DNA of 64,000 nucleotides from Seiridium cupressi (Eukaryota > Ascomycota > Sordariomycetes > Amphisphaeriales > Sporocadaceae): NCBI GenBank assembly GCA_036674765.1, contig JARVKI010000061.1:124001-188000 (forward strand), in the 5' to 3' direction. The position numbers were made by a program, and so were the translations under genes. Under the pieces are notes generated by a model, which saw only the letters and a program-made list of their open reading frames with translations, had not been told where the DNA came from and did not search any database. Positions 1 to 10,822 of this stretch are shown here, piece after piece; position 1 is the stretch's first letter, and every line of letters starts with the position of its first letter.

Positions 1-523
1 ACATAGCTCAGGTTAAGACCAGTTAGACTCAGGCGTAGAACAGCGTGGACTAGGTTTGGACGTGGTATCTGGAGAAGCGCAAACGGCCTACTTGCACGGT
101 AATGCTGGGACAAAGTAGCCAACTACAGGAAGTTACCCGCATATGCTCTGTCGCGTTTCCCTTTAGGTATGTCGGCTTTGTAAGATACGCAAATGGCAGC
201 AGAGTGACACCACGCCAACATCACATTAGTTATGGAGTTCACCACGATTCGCACGCGGCGGTTCATTCGCGACCCTCTTCCAGGCCGAGTACGTTCTTTG
301 TTCACTTGAAGTTGAAGACCAATTGCTGGTAATCAATAGAAGTAGATGGTGTCCGCGTCTGTAGTCCACGCCTAGCTTGTTCGGGGCCTCTAGGATATTC
401 TGATTGGACGCTTGGGGCATCAGTTCTACCCAATCTTGCAGTATACCTTTCGTGCGTGCTAGTCATCGCCAATGTATATACGTCTGATAGGTTCTGATAG
501 GCTTCCTCACCGCCGGAGAACCC
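1..523. other. Left-edge non-coding stretch
   Basis: I see no gene, RNA or repeat that I can support here. Only short overlapping open frames on both strands occur, without family likeness. It lies downstream of the methyltransferase that ends at 524, so it probably holds that gene's 3' untranslated region. Confidence 0.5.
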
Positions 524-1405
524 TCATAGTCGCTCTACCTCGAAACGAAGTCTTCTTGTACCAGGGTCGTCCCAGGTGCGTTTATTTTCGCGAACACCGA
601 TCCCATCGTCTAGGGTAGCTCTCACCTCCCATGTCGTTCCTGTTCGTGCGCCGATAACTTCCCAGAGCTTGGCAAAGGTTTCGCAGTTATGCTTGAAGAT
701 CCTCTTAGCACCGGATTCCAGGCCCAACACATGTCCAACAGCCTGTCCTACTATCAATACACCTGGCTGAGGCTTCAGGAACTCCAGTACTCGTACACAT
801 GCCGCCGTCTGGTCCTCGAGGAGTGCCCAAGTGTGCAGGATCATGCCAAGGTGGACGTAGTCGAAGGTTCCTTTCATGGCTTCAACAGTCGTGTTTGTAC
901 GATCAAAGAGATCGGCGTTGATAAATGTGCTCTTAAGTGAGTCGCCATCATTGAAAAAGTCATAGGCTACATCAAACAGCCCAGGAGTGACTTCAAGTCC
1001 TACCAGGTTCTCCGAGCGCGCCCCATCATGAACAAGTTTTCGGAAGTCTTGAGCCACACAACAGCCTATGTCCAACAGCATTGATGTGTCCTTCAGCGCA
1101 GCTAGGATTTGAGGGTAGGACGGTTGCCTGCTCAAGGATAGATCGATGAATCTGAATGCGCCAACGCATGGCCAAGCGGAAACGTTCCAGATCGCGTCCC
1201 TCTGAACATACATGCTCAATTGAAGAAGCTCCCACAGGGGGCTCGATTGTCTTACCATATTAATGACATGAGTAACGACCTCTTCAGGGGCGACACGGCT
1301 ATAGTTCTCAAACAGATCTCGCACATCTTCCGATACAGCTGTGATAGGTGGGTCGTACCATGGGACCGACCTATCATTGCTCCTAAAGTTTGTTAAAGAT
1401 GCCAT
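524..1405 (-). CDS. Small SAM-dependent methyltransferase (fungal meroterpenoid/AusD-like family)
   Basis: An uninterrupted frame on the minus strand. The first in-frame ATG is at 1405 (MASLTNF..., 293 residues); the frame stays open upstream only through a GTG, so I prefer the ATG. The sequence shows the class I methyltransferase nucleotide motif as LLDIGCCVAQDFRKLV, followed by ENLVGLEVTPGLFDVAYDFF and an acidic loop (INADLFD). The DIGCC..QD.RKLV signature and the length are typical of small methyltransferases in fungal meroterpenoid and indole-diterpene clusters (AusD/Trt5 type), which methylate carboxyl or hydroxyl groups of a metabolite. Substrate unknown. The next genes downstream of its promoter are a broken rhodopsin-type protein and a broken MFS transporter, so it may be the surviving member of a decayed cluster. 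Function is inferred from motif likeness only. Confidence 0.8.
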   Translation of the reverse strand: MASLTNFRSNDRSVPWYDPPITAVSEDVRDLFENYSRVAPEEVVTHVINMVRQSSPLWELLQLSMYVQRDAIWNVSAWPCVGAFRFIDLSLSRQPSYPQILAALKDTSMLLDIGCCVAQDFRKLVHDGARSENLVGLEVTPGLFDVAYDFFNDGDSLKSTFINADLFDRTNTTVEAMKGTFDYVHLGMILHTWALLEDQTAACVRVLEFLKPQPGVLIVGQAVGHVLGLESGAKRIFKHNCETFAKLWEVIGARTGTTWEVRATLDDGIGVRENKRTWDDPGTRRLRFEVERL

Positions 1406-1965
1406 TTTCTGAAGATTGGCGGGGAGAAACGAAGACGTGGAAAGAACCACATTTTGATATGAAGGCCCCTAGGCACTCTTAAAGCACTCAAACAAATGAT
1501 AGTAGGTATAATGAAGCGGGTTGCCGTCCCAGAGAACACAGAAGTGATGGACGACAGTGCATGTGTGTGGGCCTCCGAAGGAAGTCATGTACTCTGCATG
1601 GCTGTAATGCAAGTCCATGATCTGAGCCTTCGCCTATAGCAGCATGCAGCAGCAGGCTGCATATAGAAAATAACGCGGAGCAATACCCACACAGTGCACC
1701 CCCCGCCCCATGTAAAGTAAAGCCCAGCACAATTTTTCTAGCTTTTAATTGGTCATTGAGCGTAGCTTGTCGTAGATACCTGTCGATCGTAGGCCTCGGG
1801 GCCCGTTTACATTTTCTTGCTAGAATGACTACCTAGCCAGTTATCGGTTTTGGAACTATGACTTGTCAGAAAGTCAGATAAAAATCAAGAAGGTATGGAA
1901 GTGTGTAGTTCTTACCATCTAGCTAAATCCGGAGGAAAGTTTATATCTACTGATCAGTAACAATC
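1406..1965. other. Intergenic spacer
   Basis: Promoter side of the methyltransferase and 3' side of the rhodopsin-type gene. I see no coding frame with family likeness and no repeat. Confidence 0.5.
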
Positions 1966-3350
1966 TCAAGGCTTTCCTATAGAAGTTCTGGTGGCGGTAA
2001 TCTGTTTCTTCACCTTGATCCCACTTCCTTGCAACTCGAAATCATTCGTGCTTGACGGTTCCAGCTGCGACTCGCTATCACTTAATCTCTCAAATTTGTG
2101 TCTGGCACTCGCATTCACCTCGGCTGGTTCGTTGTAGACAAGACGGGGACCCGAGCGCGACGAGGTGAAGGCTCCGGACTTTTTGGTCGACGCATCGTGA
2201 CTCGTTCCGAGCCTCCTCCAAATGATCTTGACCAGAGGACCCAATGTGGGTAAATTGCCACTAACCGCGGCCACGCCCATCTCCAGTGTCGTCCAAGTAG
2301 ACGCGTAGACTTGTGTGTAGGAAGCATCGGTCGGTGTAAACTTGAGCAGTTCAACGATTCGGATGACGCTAGCAACGCATCCACTATACACAGAAATATT
2401 TGTGAGAACTGGGTTGTCCGCAATAAGCACTGGAGGTCATGAGTCACAAAAAGCCCAAGGCAAAAATACCAGCGAGTGCCGTCTTCTTCGCTCTGTTAAC
2501 CTTGAGGCCGTATATCATCGGCATGGGAAGGGCTAGAACAAGAATGTCTCCGAGAAGTGCGAGACCAGCATTGATAAAGACAGATACGACTTGGTTCCGA
2601 CAGGAGCCTCCCTGGATAGTTTTGTCGTAGTAGTAGGCGATTGGCGTACATACGGTCAAGTTGACGACCCATGTGGAAACAGCCCAGGCCAGATTGTACG
2701 CGATGACGGCGTACGCAGCCTTTTGGAAGCTATCGGTAGGAAACACTAGATTGTCAGATCTGGTCAACTTCAATAATAGGAATACGATGAGAGCCGTAAA
2801 TCGTCACCTATGGTACATGTAGGCACGAAGGGGAGAATAAGGAGAGGAATGATTTGCGGTAAGGGGAATGCACCTCGATGAAGAAATAGTACAATTGAGA
2901 TATTGATGCAAGCCAATGCAGGCTGATTCACTCTCTGAAGAGCGAACGATATCTGCCAGTTGTTTTGTTAGCCATTCCTGCTGTGTGCTTTGAAAATATA
3001 CACACCCGCAGGAATCTATTTTGCTCATCTCTGGACATGTTGCAGGTGTGATGGCCCAGACCATTAGCGACCACTCTTATCATGCGAATATGGGATCCAA
3101 AACAATCGGGTTGAGTCCCGACATACATAAAAACTCGCATATTGCCGGCTCGATGGATATGATCAATCCGATGCCCATAAGATAGTCATCCCAGCCGAGT
3201 TCTTGCCGCGTCTCTCCTAGCTAGAATTCGAAGAGCATAAGTCAAGATCGACAAGAAGAGGACGAGAGTAGTTGGCACGATAGCGAATATTTGGCGAACC
3301 CGAACGTCCGCTGGATCATCCGATAGACAAAATCCACTGGTCGACGGCAT
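1966..3350 (-). pseudogene. Rhodopsin-domain (SAT4/Pth11-related) integral membrane protein, frameshifted
   Basis: Minus-strand remnant of the large fungal family with a seven-helix rhodopsin-like domain. It starts at ATG 3350 (MPSTSGFCLSDDPADVRVRQ) with a first helix ending LTYALRILARR. The family continuation QELGWDDYLMGIGLIIS lies in another frame, so a frameshift falls between about 3200 and 3218; no intron fits there. An intron at 3074-3126 joins CEFL to LVANGLGHHTCNMSRDEQ. The next stretch, 2800-3000, could not be assembled into one frame. The C-terminal half is good: AAYAVIAYNLAWAVSTW, then GDILVLALPMPMIYGLKV, with a clean intron at 2384-2447 giving ALGFFGCVASVIRI and a hydrophilic tail to the stop at 1966. 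These proteins are mostly orphan receptors or of unknown function. I call a pseudogene because of the frameshift; a sequencing error is possible. Confidence 0.6.
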
Positions 3351-4484
3351 GGTAAGTTGAGCTGATCTTCACCGCTTAGAGCTTGACTTGAAAAACTTTT
3401 GGTATAAGAGTCGAGACTACCAACAACATATATCCGTTCCAACTTTAGTCATCCGATCATGACAATGAGTGAAATAGGCATGGCGAAATGTAATTCTAAT
3501 TCGCAAAATCGAGGTACCCTTGTCCTTGATGTCCGGGTTCAACCCATGATCCTCTTGCAGACAAACCCAAGGAACATTGCTCACGTTTTAGTTATGCAAA
3601 AACGGCGTGATTATTATGCTAGATACTAAGAGAAGAGAAGTTGTCTTTGGATCGATTGGGCTTTATGGAACATTGCATTCGAAGTTGAACTTGGTTTCGG
3701 AAATATATTATTGAGTTCATAATAGATGAATTCGAACAACACTGATATCTCATTCTTATCTCAAAAGACGATAGTAGCTCGAAAGATCAATTCATATCTG
3801 GGTAGGTATACATAATAATCTTTATTGGGGAGGGGGGCAACGGCCACGTTTGGGGCTAGTGCAAAAGGCAAAATGCATGTGCTCAATGCATAGGCATGGA
3901 TATCAAGTGTAGAGAAATCACGATGGGGGAGGAGATAATTTCGCTAGATCTCTATCTAAACAACGAACTCTTGGGCTCTAGTCCTCCCTGCTCTAGACAA
4001 CCTGCACAACAGTGCCCAGGCTGGCATCTCTTTCTACTCACCTCTTGTCTGCAACAGCAACGCTGAAGTTCTGGGAACGAGTATTTGGCAGGTTGCAGCC
4101 CGCTCTCAGAGTCATATTTCTGACTCAACAAAAACTTAAATCGTACAGTTTGCTATACAGTGTAGTATCTTCCAAGCGATACATAGCGACGATAACCGGG
4201 AAGCTCGCGATTGGACGGAAATGGCATCGAAACAGACCGGACGTCAGGGATTTGGTGTTTCTGTAAACGAGATTGCCTTCTAGACCAGTCAATGTTCAAA
4301 GGAACACACCGTTATGAAGAAAGCATCGTATCATGGAAAGCCCCCCATGACCAGAAGTGCAAGCTTGATTGCAGACCTCCCCTCTTTTTGAGTGATTACT
4401 GCGCATCGCGGAACTAAGGTCAGTGTCCGACGTTGACGCGGACCGAGCCGGCGGCAGGAAAACTGATTGGTTGGATCGAAGGAC
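3351..4484. other. Intergenic spacer, gene-poor
   Basis: No recognisable gene. A short G-run occurs near 3830. Only short frames without family likeness are present. Confidence 0.45.
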
Positions 4485-4807
4485 GCCTGTAGGAGACCGG
4501 GGCAGAGTGGTTCACACAAGTCGTGGGCCACCTTCATATCGGACCACCCGATTACACCAAAACTGCCTTGTTTTAGAACCACAACAACGCCCTTTTCAAT
4601 AGATAAATAAAGCTAAACGTAAGCGTTAAGACTCTTATAAGGCTTAAATTATTATATTTGATTTTTTTTAATACTTGCATCCTTTTTGTTGTGGATATTT
4701 ATCTTGTTAAACTTAAAAGTCGATATTGCCTGCGAACCATCCACCAGATCGGGTTTTAGGGTGGCCCACGACTTGTGTGAACCACTCTGCCGGGGTACAA
4801 CACAGGC
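4485..4807. repeat. AT-rich element flanked by a 48-base inverted repeat (MITE-like remnant)
   Basis: The left arm 4485-4532 is the reverse complement of the right arm 4760-4807. The inner 32 bases (4501-4532 against 4760-4791) match perfectly, the outer parts imperfectly. The roughly 230 bases between the arms include a strongly AT-rich stretch (about 4580-4700) and no coding capacity. This form fits a short non-autonomous DNA transposon or the remnant of a larger one whose core decayed to AT. I could not define a target-site duplication. Family unknown. Confidence 0.6.
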
Positions 4808-5222
4808 CCCAGTCACGGCGGAATGCGCGTTTAAACCCTACTGGTCAGTCTCCCTGCAGCTTAATCCCAAGCATACAAGCTTGAAATGGTATATGATTTA
4901 CACTCCCTGATCTGGAACTTCCGAGCCTTGGCTAAGCTATGTAGTAGCCGGGACGGAGGCTGGTACGGGCCCCATACCGTCTTCCTATGAAGTGACCGGT
5001 GAGCCGGGCTGCCGGGTACCATGTCGAAGGCCTTCCAATTGCCTCTCACAGAATTATTTTCTAGACTCCTCGCTTAGTTGTGACAACCATTGTGATTCTT
5101 TTTCAGTTGCCATTCTCGGGCAGCTTTCTCTTGCGTAAGCGTTCAACATTGTTGACCAATTACACTTGGTCCCGATTCACTTTCAATCGTTGTTGTTTCC
5201 AGTAGCAAAAGGTTCCGACAAC
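4808..5222. other. Upstream region of the MFS transporter
   Basis: Spacer between the inverted-repeat element and the MFS start codon; it presumably holds the promoter. No specific site is recognised. Confidence 0.4.
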
Positions 5223-7017
5223 ATGTCATCTGGCTCTTTCACCAAACATGATCCAAAGGAGAAAACCTCGTCGATACCCGAAGATGGGACTAAACTTTCC
5301 AAGAAAGGAATCATTTTGGGCCCCCAGCCTACCGTTGACGCGCGTGATCCACTAGTGAGTAGAGATATTCTGAACCATTAGTCTCGTAAACGACACATGC
5401 TGAATAATAGAAGAACTGGTCCATGAGAAGGAAAGCCAAGATAGTAGCCGTCCTGTTCCTAGCTCTGTTCGCCGGTTTCTCTGCCCCTTTCTGCAGACAG
5501 CTCAACCTCCAGCAACAAGCGACCCTCTACCACAAGACGACAGTCCAAATCACATACTTCAACTCGGCTGCTTCTGGCGGGCTTGCAACGGGCGGTTACC
5601 TGTGGTGGCCACTCTCGCACAAATTTGGACGCAGCGCAGTGATATTTTGGACGCTCTTCGGCGTCCTTGCAGCACAAATATGGGCGCCGATGATGACGGG
5701 TCCGAACGACTATGCCCTTACCTCGTATCGAGATATTTCGCTTCATTCTTCGGCGTCGTCGTCAGTATTCTTGGGCCCCGATATCTTGTAGACATGTTCT
5801 TCTTGCACCAAAGGGGCCGAGCGTTTACAATCCTACATCTCGCACTGAACTTTGGCGCTTCCGCTGGCCCTACCTTCGCCGGCTTCGTGGCTGCTAGCTC
5901 TTACTGGCCGGTCGAGTATTGGTGGTCTGTCGCGTTGGTAGCATTTACCATCATCGTTGTGTTCCTATGCCTCGAAGAAACTTATTACGACCGCACCGAC
6001 GAAAGCGTCAATCGCATACCTCCGTCTTCATGGCTGCGTGACCGGTTTGAGACCTTCCCGGGAACCAAAGTTGTACCGCCCGTGACTTGGGGGGAAGTGG
6101 TTAGTACATCAAGCCACTCTGTTTCGTACTCTGTTTCGTAAATAACCTAACAGTAATCAAGGCCAGAGGGTTTGTTACACCTTTCAAAATCACGATCGCC
6201 CCAGTTCTCCTAGTCATTGCCGGTTTCGATACCATCAGCTTTGACTTCTACGTGGCCCTCAATGCTTTAACACCGGTCTGGCTCCAGACACCTATTGCTC
6301 ATGGTGGTGTATATGGTTTCACGGTTGCTCAGAACGCCGCGTTTACCCTTCTTCACTGGGTCGGATTCCTGTGAGTTCCTTCCCGACCTGCTTGCACCGA
6401 CGATGATTGGCATAGCACGCTTACACGCTCCAAGGATCGGTCTCATCTACGGTCACTTTTCCAGCGATCGAATCCCAATGTGGCTCGTCGCTCGCAATAA
6501 AGGCATCTGGAAGCCTGAGTATCGGCTACACGCTCTTTGGCCGACTAACTTCGTCTTGATGCCCCTCGGCCTAGGGTTAGTTGGTGCCTGCATGCAGTAT
6601 AAACTGCACTGGTTCGTCATGGCCTTGGCGCAACTATTCGTCACGATCGGGTCTCTCGTCAGCATTCCCATCACCGTCAACTACATCTGCGAATGCTTTC
6701 GTACGCACACGGTGGAAGCGACTCTTGTTCTGAACTCTATGCGGCTGTTCTTACGCCTCTCTATTAACTTCTATATTCAGCCCTGGATCAGCGCTGTCGG
6801 TATTGGCTGGGTGTATGGTAGCATGGCTTCCTTCACGGTCTTTGCCTTCTGCTTCCTGATTTTTCTCATGGTCTGGGGACACAAAATTCGATCATGGTCT
6901 CCTTTTCATACTTCCCAGTCAGAAGAGGGTGAGCACATCTTGAAAGCTGACGAGCATCAAAGCTTGAAACCTGGCTCGCATGTTTCGTTCGGGGACGCCC
7001 TTAACAAAAAGATCTGA
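5223..7017 (+). pseudogene. MFS transporter (DHA1-like), one-base frameshift
   Basis: Four exons: 5223-5354, 5411-6099, 6162-6370 and 6435-7017, with introns of 56, 62 and 64 bases and GT..AG ends. The protein would be about 537 residues with 12 membrane helices. The N-terminus is hydrophilic and ends in the family signature DPLKNWS (DPxNWS class of fungal drug/polyamine-type transporters), joined exactly across the first splice. After PMMTGPNDYA (about 5710) the frame is lost, and the family sequence resumes one base out of phase as YLVSRYFASFFGVVVSILGP. One missing base in the C-run at 5711-5722 explains it; no intron fits. The rest is well preserved (GFVTPFKITIAP, ALNALTPVWLQTP, SDRIPMWLVARNKG, WISAVGIGWVYGS). 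Substrate unknown. Either a recent null allele or a sequencing error. Its neighbours are a broken rhodopsin-type gene and a methyltransferase. Confidence 0.75.
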
Positions 7018-7932
7018 TTGCATAACTGTAGATACGACTATATGCGATAATACTATGAGAACGCATGGCATCTCAAACGTTGAATAGTAACTAGGTAGGT
7101 AGATGGGGACTTGAAATGTGATTATAGATGCGGTTCTATTCGATACCAAGCTAAAGGTACTGGAACAAATGCTTGCTCTCGCATAAAGGTAGGGGCTTTC
7201 TTTCCTTTTTTTATTTTTATTTTTTTTCTTCTTTTTTTCAAAAGCAAGTTTTCAAGCCGGACGAACCATGAACTTGAGGCCGCAAACCAACGGCAAGGAC
7301 TATTCGTACATCCAGAGCGAGCACAATTGGGGTTCCGGTAGGCAGACCACTTCATCGTAGGGTTGTCGCTTGGTACGGAAATAGTCACACAACATACACG
7401 GTGTAGATATTTCCATATGGTAGGATCACATTGTACATACTGAAGATAATGTAAGCCGAGCGACGTCGAGTAAACAAACCCCTGTCAACTCTGTTGGAAA
7501 GAGGCGCTGGAGGTAGGATGGCTTAGCGCGTGCTGGTAGCCCCGCGATAGACCGAGGCCCACTTACCGGCGTCATTCTTGCGCAGGGTCCACGAATTGAG
7601 ACTCGGTCATTTCGAGTTCGAGACAAGGCCGCTTTTTCTTAATTCATTTCCAGTCAGTCCTCGTCTCACCCTTCGCCGATTTGCAGGCCCGCCTCCAACC
7701 AACGTTCATGACTGCGTGGCTGCAGCTCTAGCTGGATTTATACACTGGATTCATGTGTCACCGTTTGACTCGATCGACGATCTGCCTCCGACTCCATTAA
7801 CCTTTGTTACTAAGGCAGACTACGGCGGAGATCATTCGACCACCGTACCAGATAACTCCAGACGTGCTCTCCTCCCCTCAGCTCCTGCTTGGCTTCCAAA
7901 CACTTCGTGCCTGAGCGTGAGTATGTGAGAAG
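7018..7932. other. Spacer with a pyrimidine tract
   Basis: A T/C-rich tract spans about 7196-7240, 180 bases past the MFS stop. The rest, to 7932, is the upstream region of the flavoprotein fusion gene. The short frames here show no family likeness. Confidence 0.45.
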
Positions 7933-9741
7933 ATGGCAGACAGCAGCCCTCCGCCCGATCGAGGGAGAGCCTCTTTCTTGCGCCGTCAACTCCTGCGAAC
8001 ACCGACCGCCAGTTCCTCCTGCTCCTCACTCCACGAGATACCCAGAACAAGGAAACTTCGCATGCTGGTAGCAGCCAACGGGGCGAAAGATGTGGCATAT
8101 GCTCAAGCGATTGCCGTCAGGCTCCTCAAGGACTCCCACATTGAGACCCAAGCACTCGTGGACGACATACCCCGGCGATTGACACAGGAGATTATAGTGA
8201 GGGAAAACCGAAGTCTGGCAACTTTGGCGATCGACGCGGATCAGCGAACACGAGAGGCGATAGAAGCAGCGAGACAGTCAGCGTATGAGCTGGTCGAATG
8301 GGCAGACATACTTGTGCTCGCCCCTATCGATGCGGATCATTTAGCCAAGATGATGAGCGGCATCGCTGATACGTTACTGCTTGAAGTCTTGCGCGCATGG
8401 GATGTTTCCAAGAAGATATTACTTGTGCCCGGCATGTCGATACAGATGTGGGAGAACCCTATGACGAAGAAGCAGCTAAGCAAGATAAAGAAGAAATGGG
8501 ACTGGATCAAGATTATGTCGCCTATCCTCTGGCATTACGAAGGAGCAACCGAGTCAAAACGTGTGGTATCGTGGGATGGCTTCAACGACCTGGTCGGCAT
8601 GATCAAGAACCAAGCGGAGCTCCTCAGTCTGGGTCACGATGTCGAGGTTGCCGCCCAACAGGCACTATATACAGCTGATCCTAGCAAGATTGCTACGCAG
8701 TTGCCGCCCGAGATATGGACCATGATCTTCGAATATGTTGGCGATTGGGAGATAGCACAAGCTTTGAATGTATACACCAACCTGCCCACACCACTTGATT
8801 GGCGTACCAATCGTTTAACACTCACCGACCCGGCCGAAATCTTCAATAATGAGCTCGAATGGTTGATTCTGCAATGTCCCCCTTCTGCAGCGATATGCTG
8901 TAAATTGTCGGAAGCGCCCCAGGACATTCTGATATCACCACTCGCGGTAAAACTCATCATCAAGTTCTCACTCACCGACGTCTTGACCTATCTAGAGAAC
9001 AATCTGAGCAAGGTCTTCTGGGCTTCCTTCCACTCCAAGCTGCTCCCCAACAAAGCTTCCGGCGTATACGGCAGGATAGATATTTTGGACTGGTGGAATA
9101 TGTCACCCTCTTTCCTGAAGAAGGAGTACGATGCAGAAGCGCTCGATAACGCTTCGCGAATGGGTTACGTACATGTGCTCGACTGGTGGATGCGCTCTGG
9201 CTTGACACTGAAATATACAGAACAGGCACTAGAGGCGGCTTCGGCAAGGGGCCACTTGTTGATCCTGGAATGGTGGCGAGACGCCGCCTCGAAGGACAGT
9301 GACATCATTTTGAAGCCCGGACGTAGTCTCCTGGCGGCGGCGCAGCAGGGCCAGACGGCCATTCTTCGATGGTGGGAGTCTTCAGGGATTCCAGTGGCAC
9401 ATGGCGACGGAGTTCCCAAGATTGCAAGCGCGCATGGGCACACCGGTGTGCTGGATGCTTGGCGTGAAATCAAGGGTGACAAACTGTCATTTGATTCCCA
9501 GGTCTTGGTAGCACCAACACGGCAGGGACATGTCAATGTTCTGGAGTGGTGGAAGCAATACGCAAGGGGTGAAGGTACAGGCGATGGCAGAACTCACAGA
9601 GTGGAATACAAGACCTGTGATATTGAAGAGGCCCTGGAGGATGCCATTGGCGATTCGAGATCCGTCAGAACATGGTGGGCAAGGAATGGCTTGAATCTAG
9701 GCTTGGGTGTGAGTGAGTGGATGAAGACCAGATGCTTGTGA
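7933..9741 (+). CDS. Hal3/PPC-decarboxylase-like flavoprotein fused to F-box-like and WW (ankyrin-like) repeats
   Basis: A single uninterrupted frame of 602 residues from ATG 7933. Residues about 42-230 resemble the HFCD flavoprotein fold: RMLVAANGAKDVAYA (nucleotide-binding start), VEWADILVLAPIDADHLAKM, GIADTLLLEVLRAWD, then a loop PGMSIQMWENPMTKKQL. In PPC decarboxylase the helix before WAD carries the catalytic His and the loop reads PAMN; here the positions are Tyr118 (my alignment) and Ser (PGMS), so decarboxylase activity is unlikely. Residues about 256-290 (LPPEIWTMIFEYVGDWEIA) look like an F-box. Residues about 365-595 hold at least six repeats of about 30-36 residues with a core G-x-x-x-(I/V)-L-(D/E)-W-W (ILDWW, VLDWW, ILEWW, ILRWW, VLDAW, VLEWW, VRTWW), a degenerate ankyrin type. 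The make-up suggests a flavin- or ligand-binding sensor joined to a ubiquitin-ligase adaptor and a protein-binding array; that is inference. No introns, unlike most neighbours. Confidence 0.75.
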   Translation: MADSSPPPDRGRASFLRRQLLRTPTASSSCSSLHEIPRTRKLRMLVAANGAKDVAYAQAIAVRLLKDSHIETQALVDDIPRRLTQEIIVRENRSLATLAIDADQRTREAIEAARQSAYELVEWADILVLAPIDADHLAKMMSGIADTLLLEVLRAWDVSKKILLVPGMSIQMWENPMTKKQLSKIKKKWDWIKIMSPILWHYEGATESKRVVSWDGFNDLVGMIKNQAELLSLGHDVEVAAQQALYTADPSKIATQLPPEIWTMIFEYVGDWEIAQALNVYTNLPTPLDWRTNRLTLTDPAEIFNNELEWLILQCPPSAAICCKLSEAPQDILISPLAVKLIIKFSLTDVLTYLENNLSKVFWASFHSKLLPNKASGVYGRIDILDWWNMSPSFLKKEYDAEALDNASRMGYVHVLDWWMRSGLTLKYTEQALEAASARGHLLILEWWRDAASKDSDIILKPGRSLLAAAQQGQTAILRWWESSGIPVAHGDGVPKIASAHGHTGVLDAWREIKGDKLSFDSQVLVAPTRQGHVNVLEWWKQYARGEGTGDGRTHRVEYKTCDIEEALEDAIGDSRSVRTWWARNGLNLGLGVSEWMKTRCL

Positions 9742-10822
9742 GAAGCCATAAGTGACTACAAAGCATAAAAAATATGGAATGTTTATGGGCTTGAGAGCAT
9801 GTAACCGCTCGTACAAGACGAGTGGTATAACCTACTTGGGTAGACCCAGCCTAGGTTAAAATGCGGACAGGAATGTCTATAAAGACGTTTGAGCCACTTC
9901 GTTATAGATTTCGAATCTGACTGTGGTTATAGACGATGCTCAACTCTATTAATGACCTGAGCTCATGTTCGCCATCTTCATGGCTGTCCTTAGGCGCTCG
10001 CAGGAAGCCCTACAAGACCAGCCAAACACCCTAGCAATTAATAACAGATCTTACCAGTAATGTTGAAGAGCTTATTTAGAGCAAGCGTTCAAGATGATCG
10101 CAGCCATTTCTCTTCCTTCCTTCTGTTAGAAGTCAGAGGATCAAAGCTATACGTCCAGTTTTTCTTCTACCTAAAAAACCAAGAAGCCACGACTGATGAT
10201 ATTTCGAGGTAATTGTGCTGCAAGCATGAACCGAACGTAGAGCTCGCCATCATTGTATTCGTCTTGTACAACACGTACGGGTCCTCCAAGATAGACGTGG
10301 TGAAGAAACCGTTGGAACATGTACCTTCCCGCATCCACATCGCAAAAGGCAGTACTCATCTCAGAACTCTACATTGTTTCACAGAGCACTCATCACTGTC
10401 ACAGAAAGACGTCTTGATCAAGTTCACCAATAGGCTCGAAGCAGGCAAATTCCGTGTGGTTGACAGGAGAACCTTGAGGTAAGTCTACAACAAGCTTTTG
10501 TCTTTAGGTCTGATGCATACATGTCTTGATTGCGTTATGGTTTCACGAGAATCTATTCAAAGTCCTATTGATTCCTATTCACTTCATGTTATGTAGCTCA
10601 ATTTTCATATCACAGGCAACGAAGGAGTTGTGGAAGTAACCTTCCACGTGTTCCTGAAAAACTATTTAAGCAAGCCTTGGAACCATTCTCAACTATCCAT
10701 CCTTCACAACACCTTCATACTTTTACTAACATCCTACACAAGTCCATTCACCATATCCTCGATAATCGTACTCCAGTATACAGCTAACATAAACAAGAAG
10801 TCTCAAGTCGACTATCCTGAAG
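9742..10822. other. Intergenic spacer
   Basis: 3' side of the flavoprotein fusion and promoter side of the secreted glycoprotein gene. Short frames at 10171-10482 on both strands have no recognised family. Nothing else seen. Confidence 0.45.

Noticed and set aside
10171..10482. Short frames on both strands upstream of the secreted protein gene
   Set aside because: No family likeness, no clear start or splice context.
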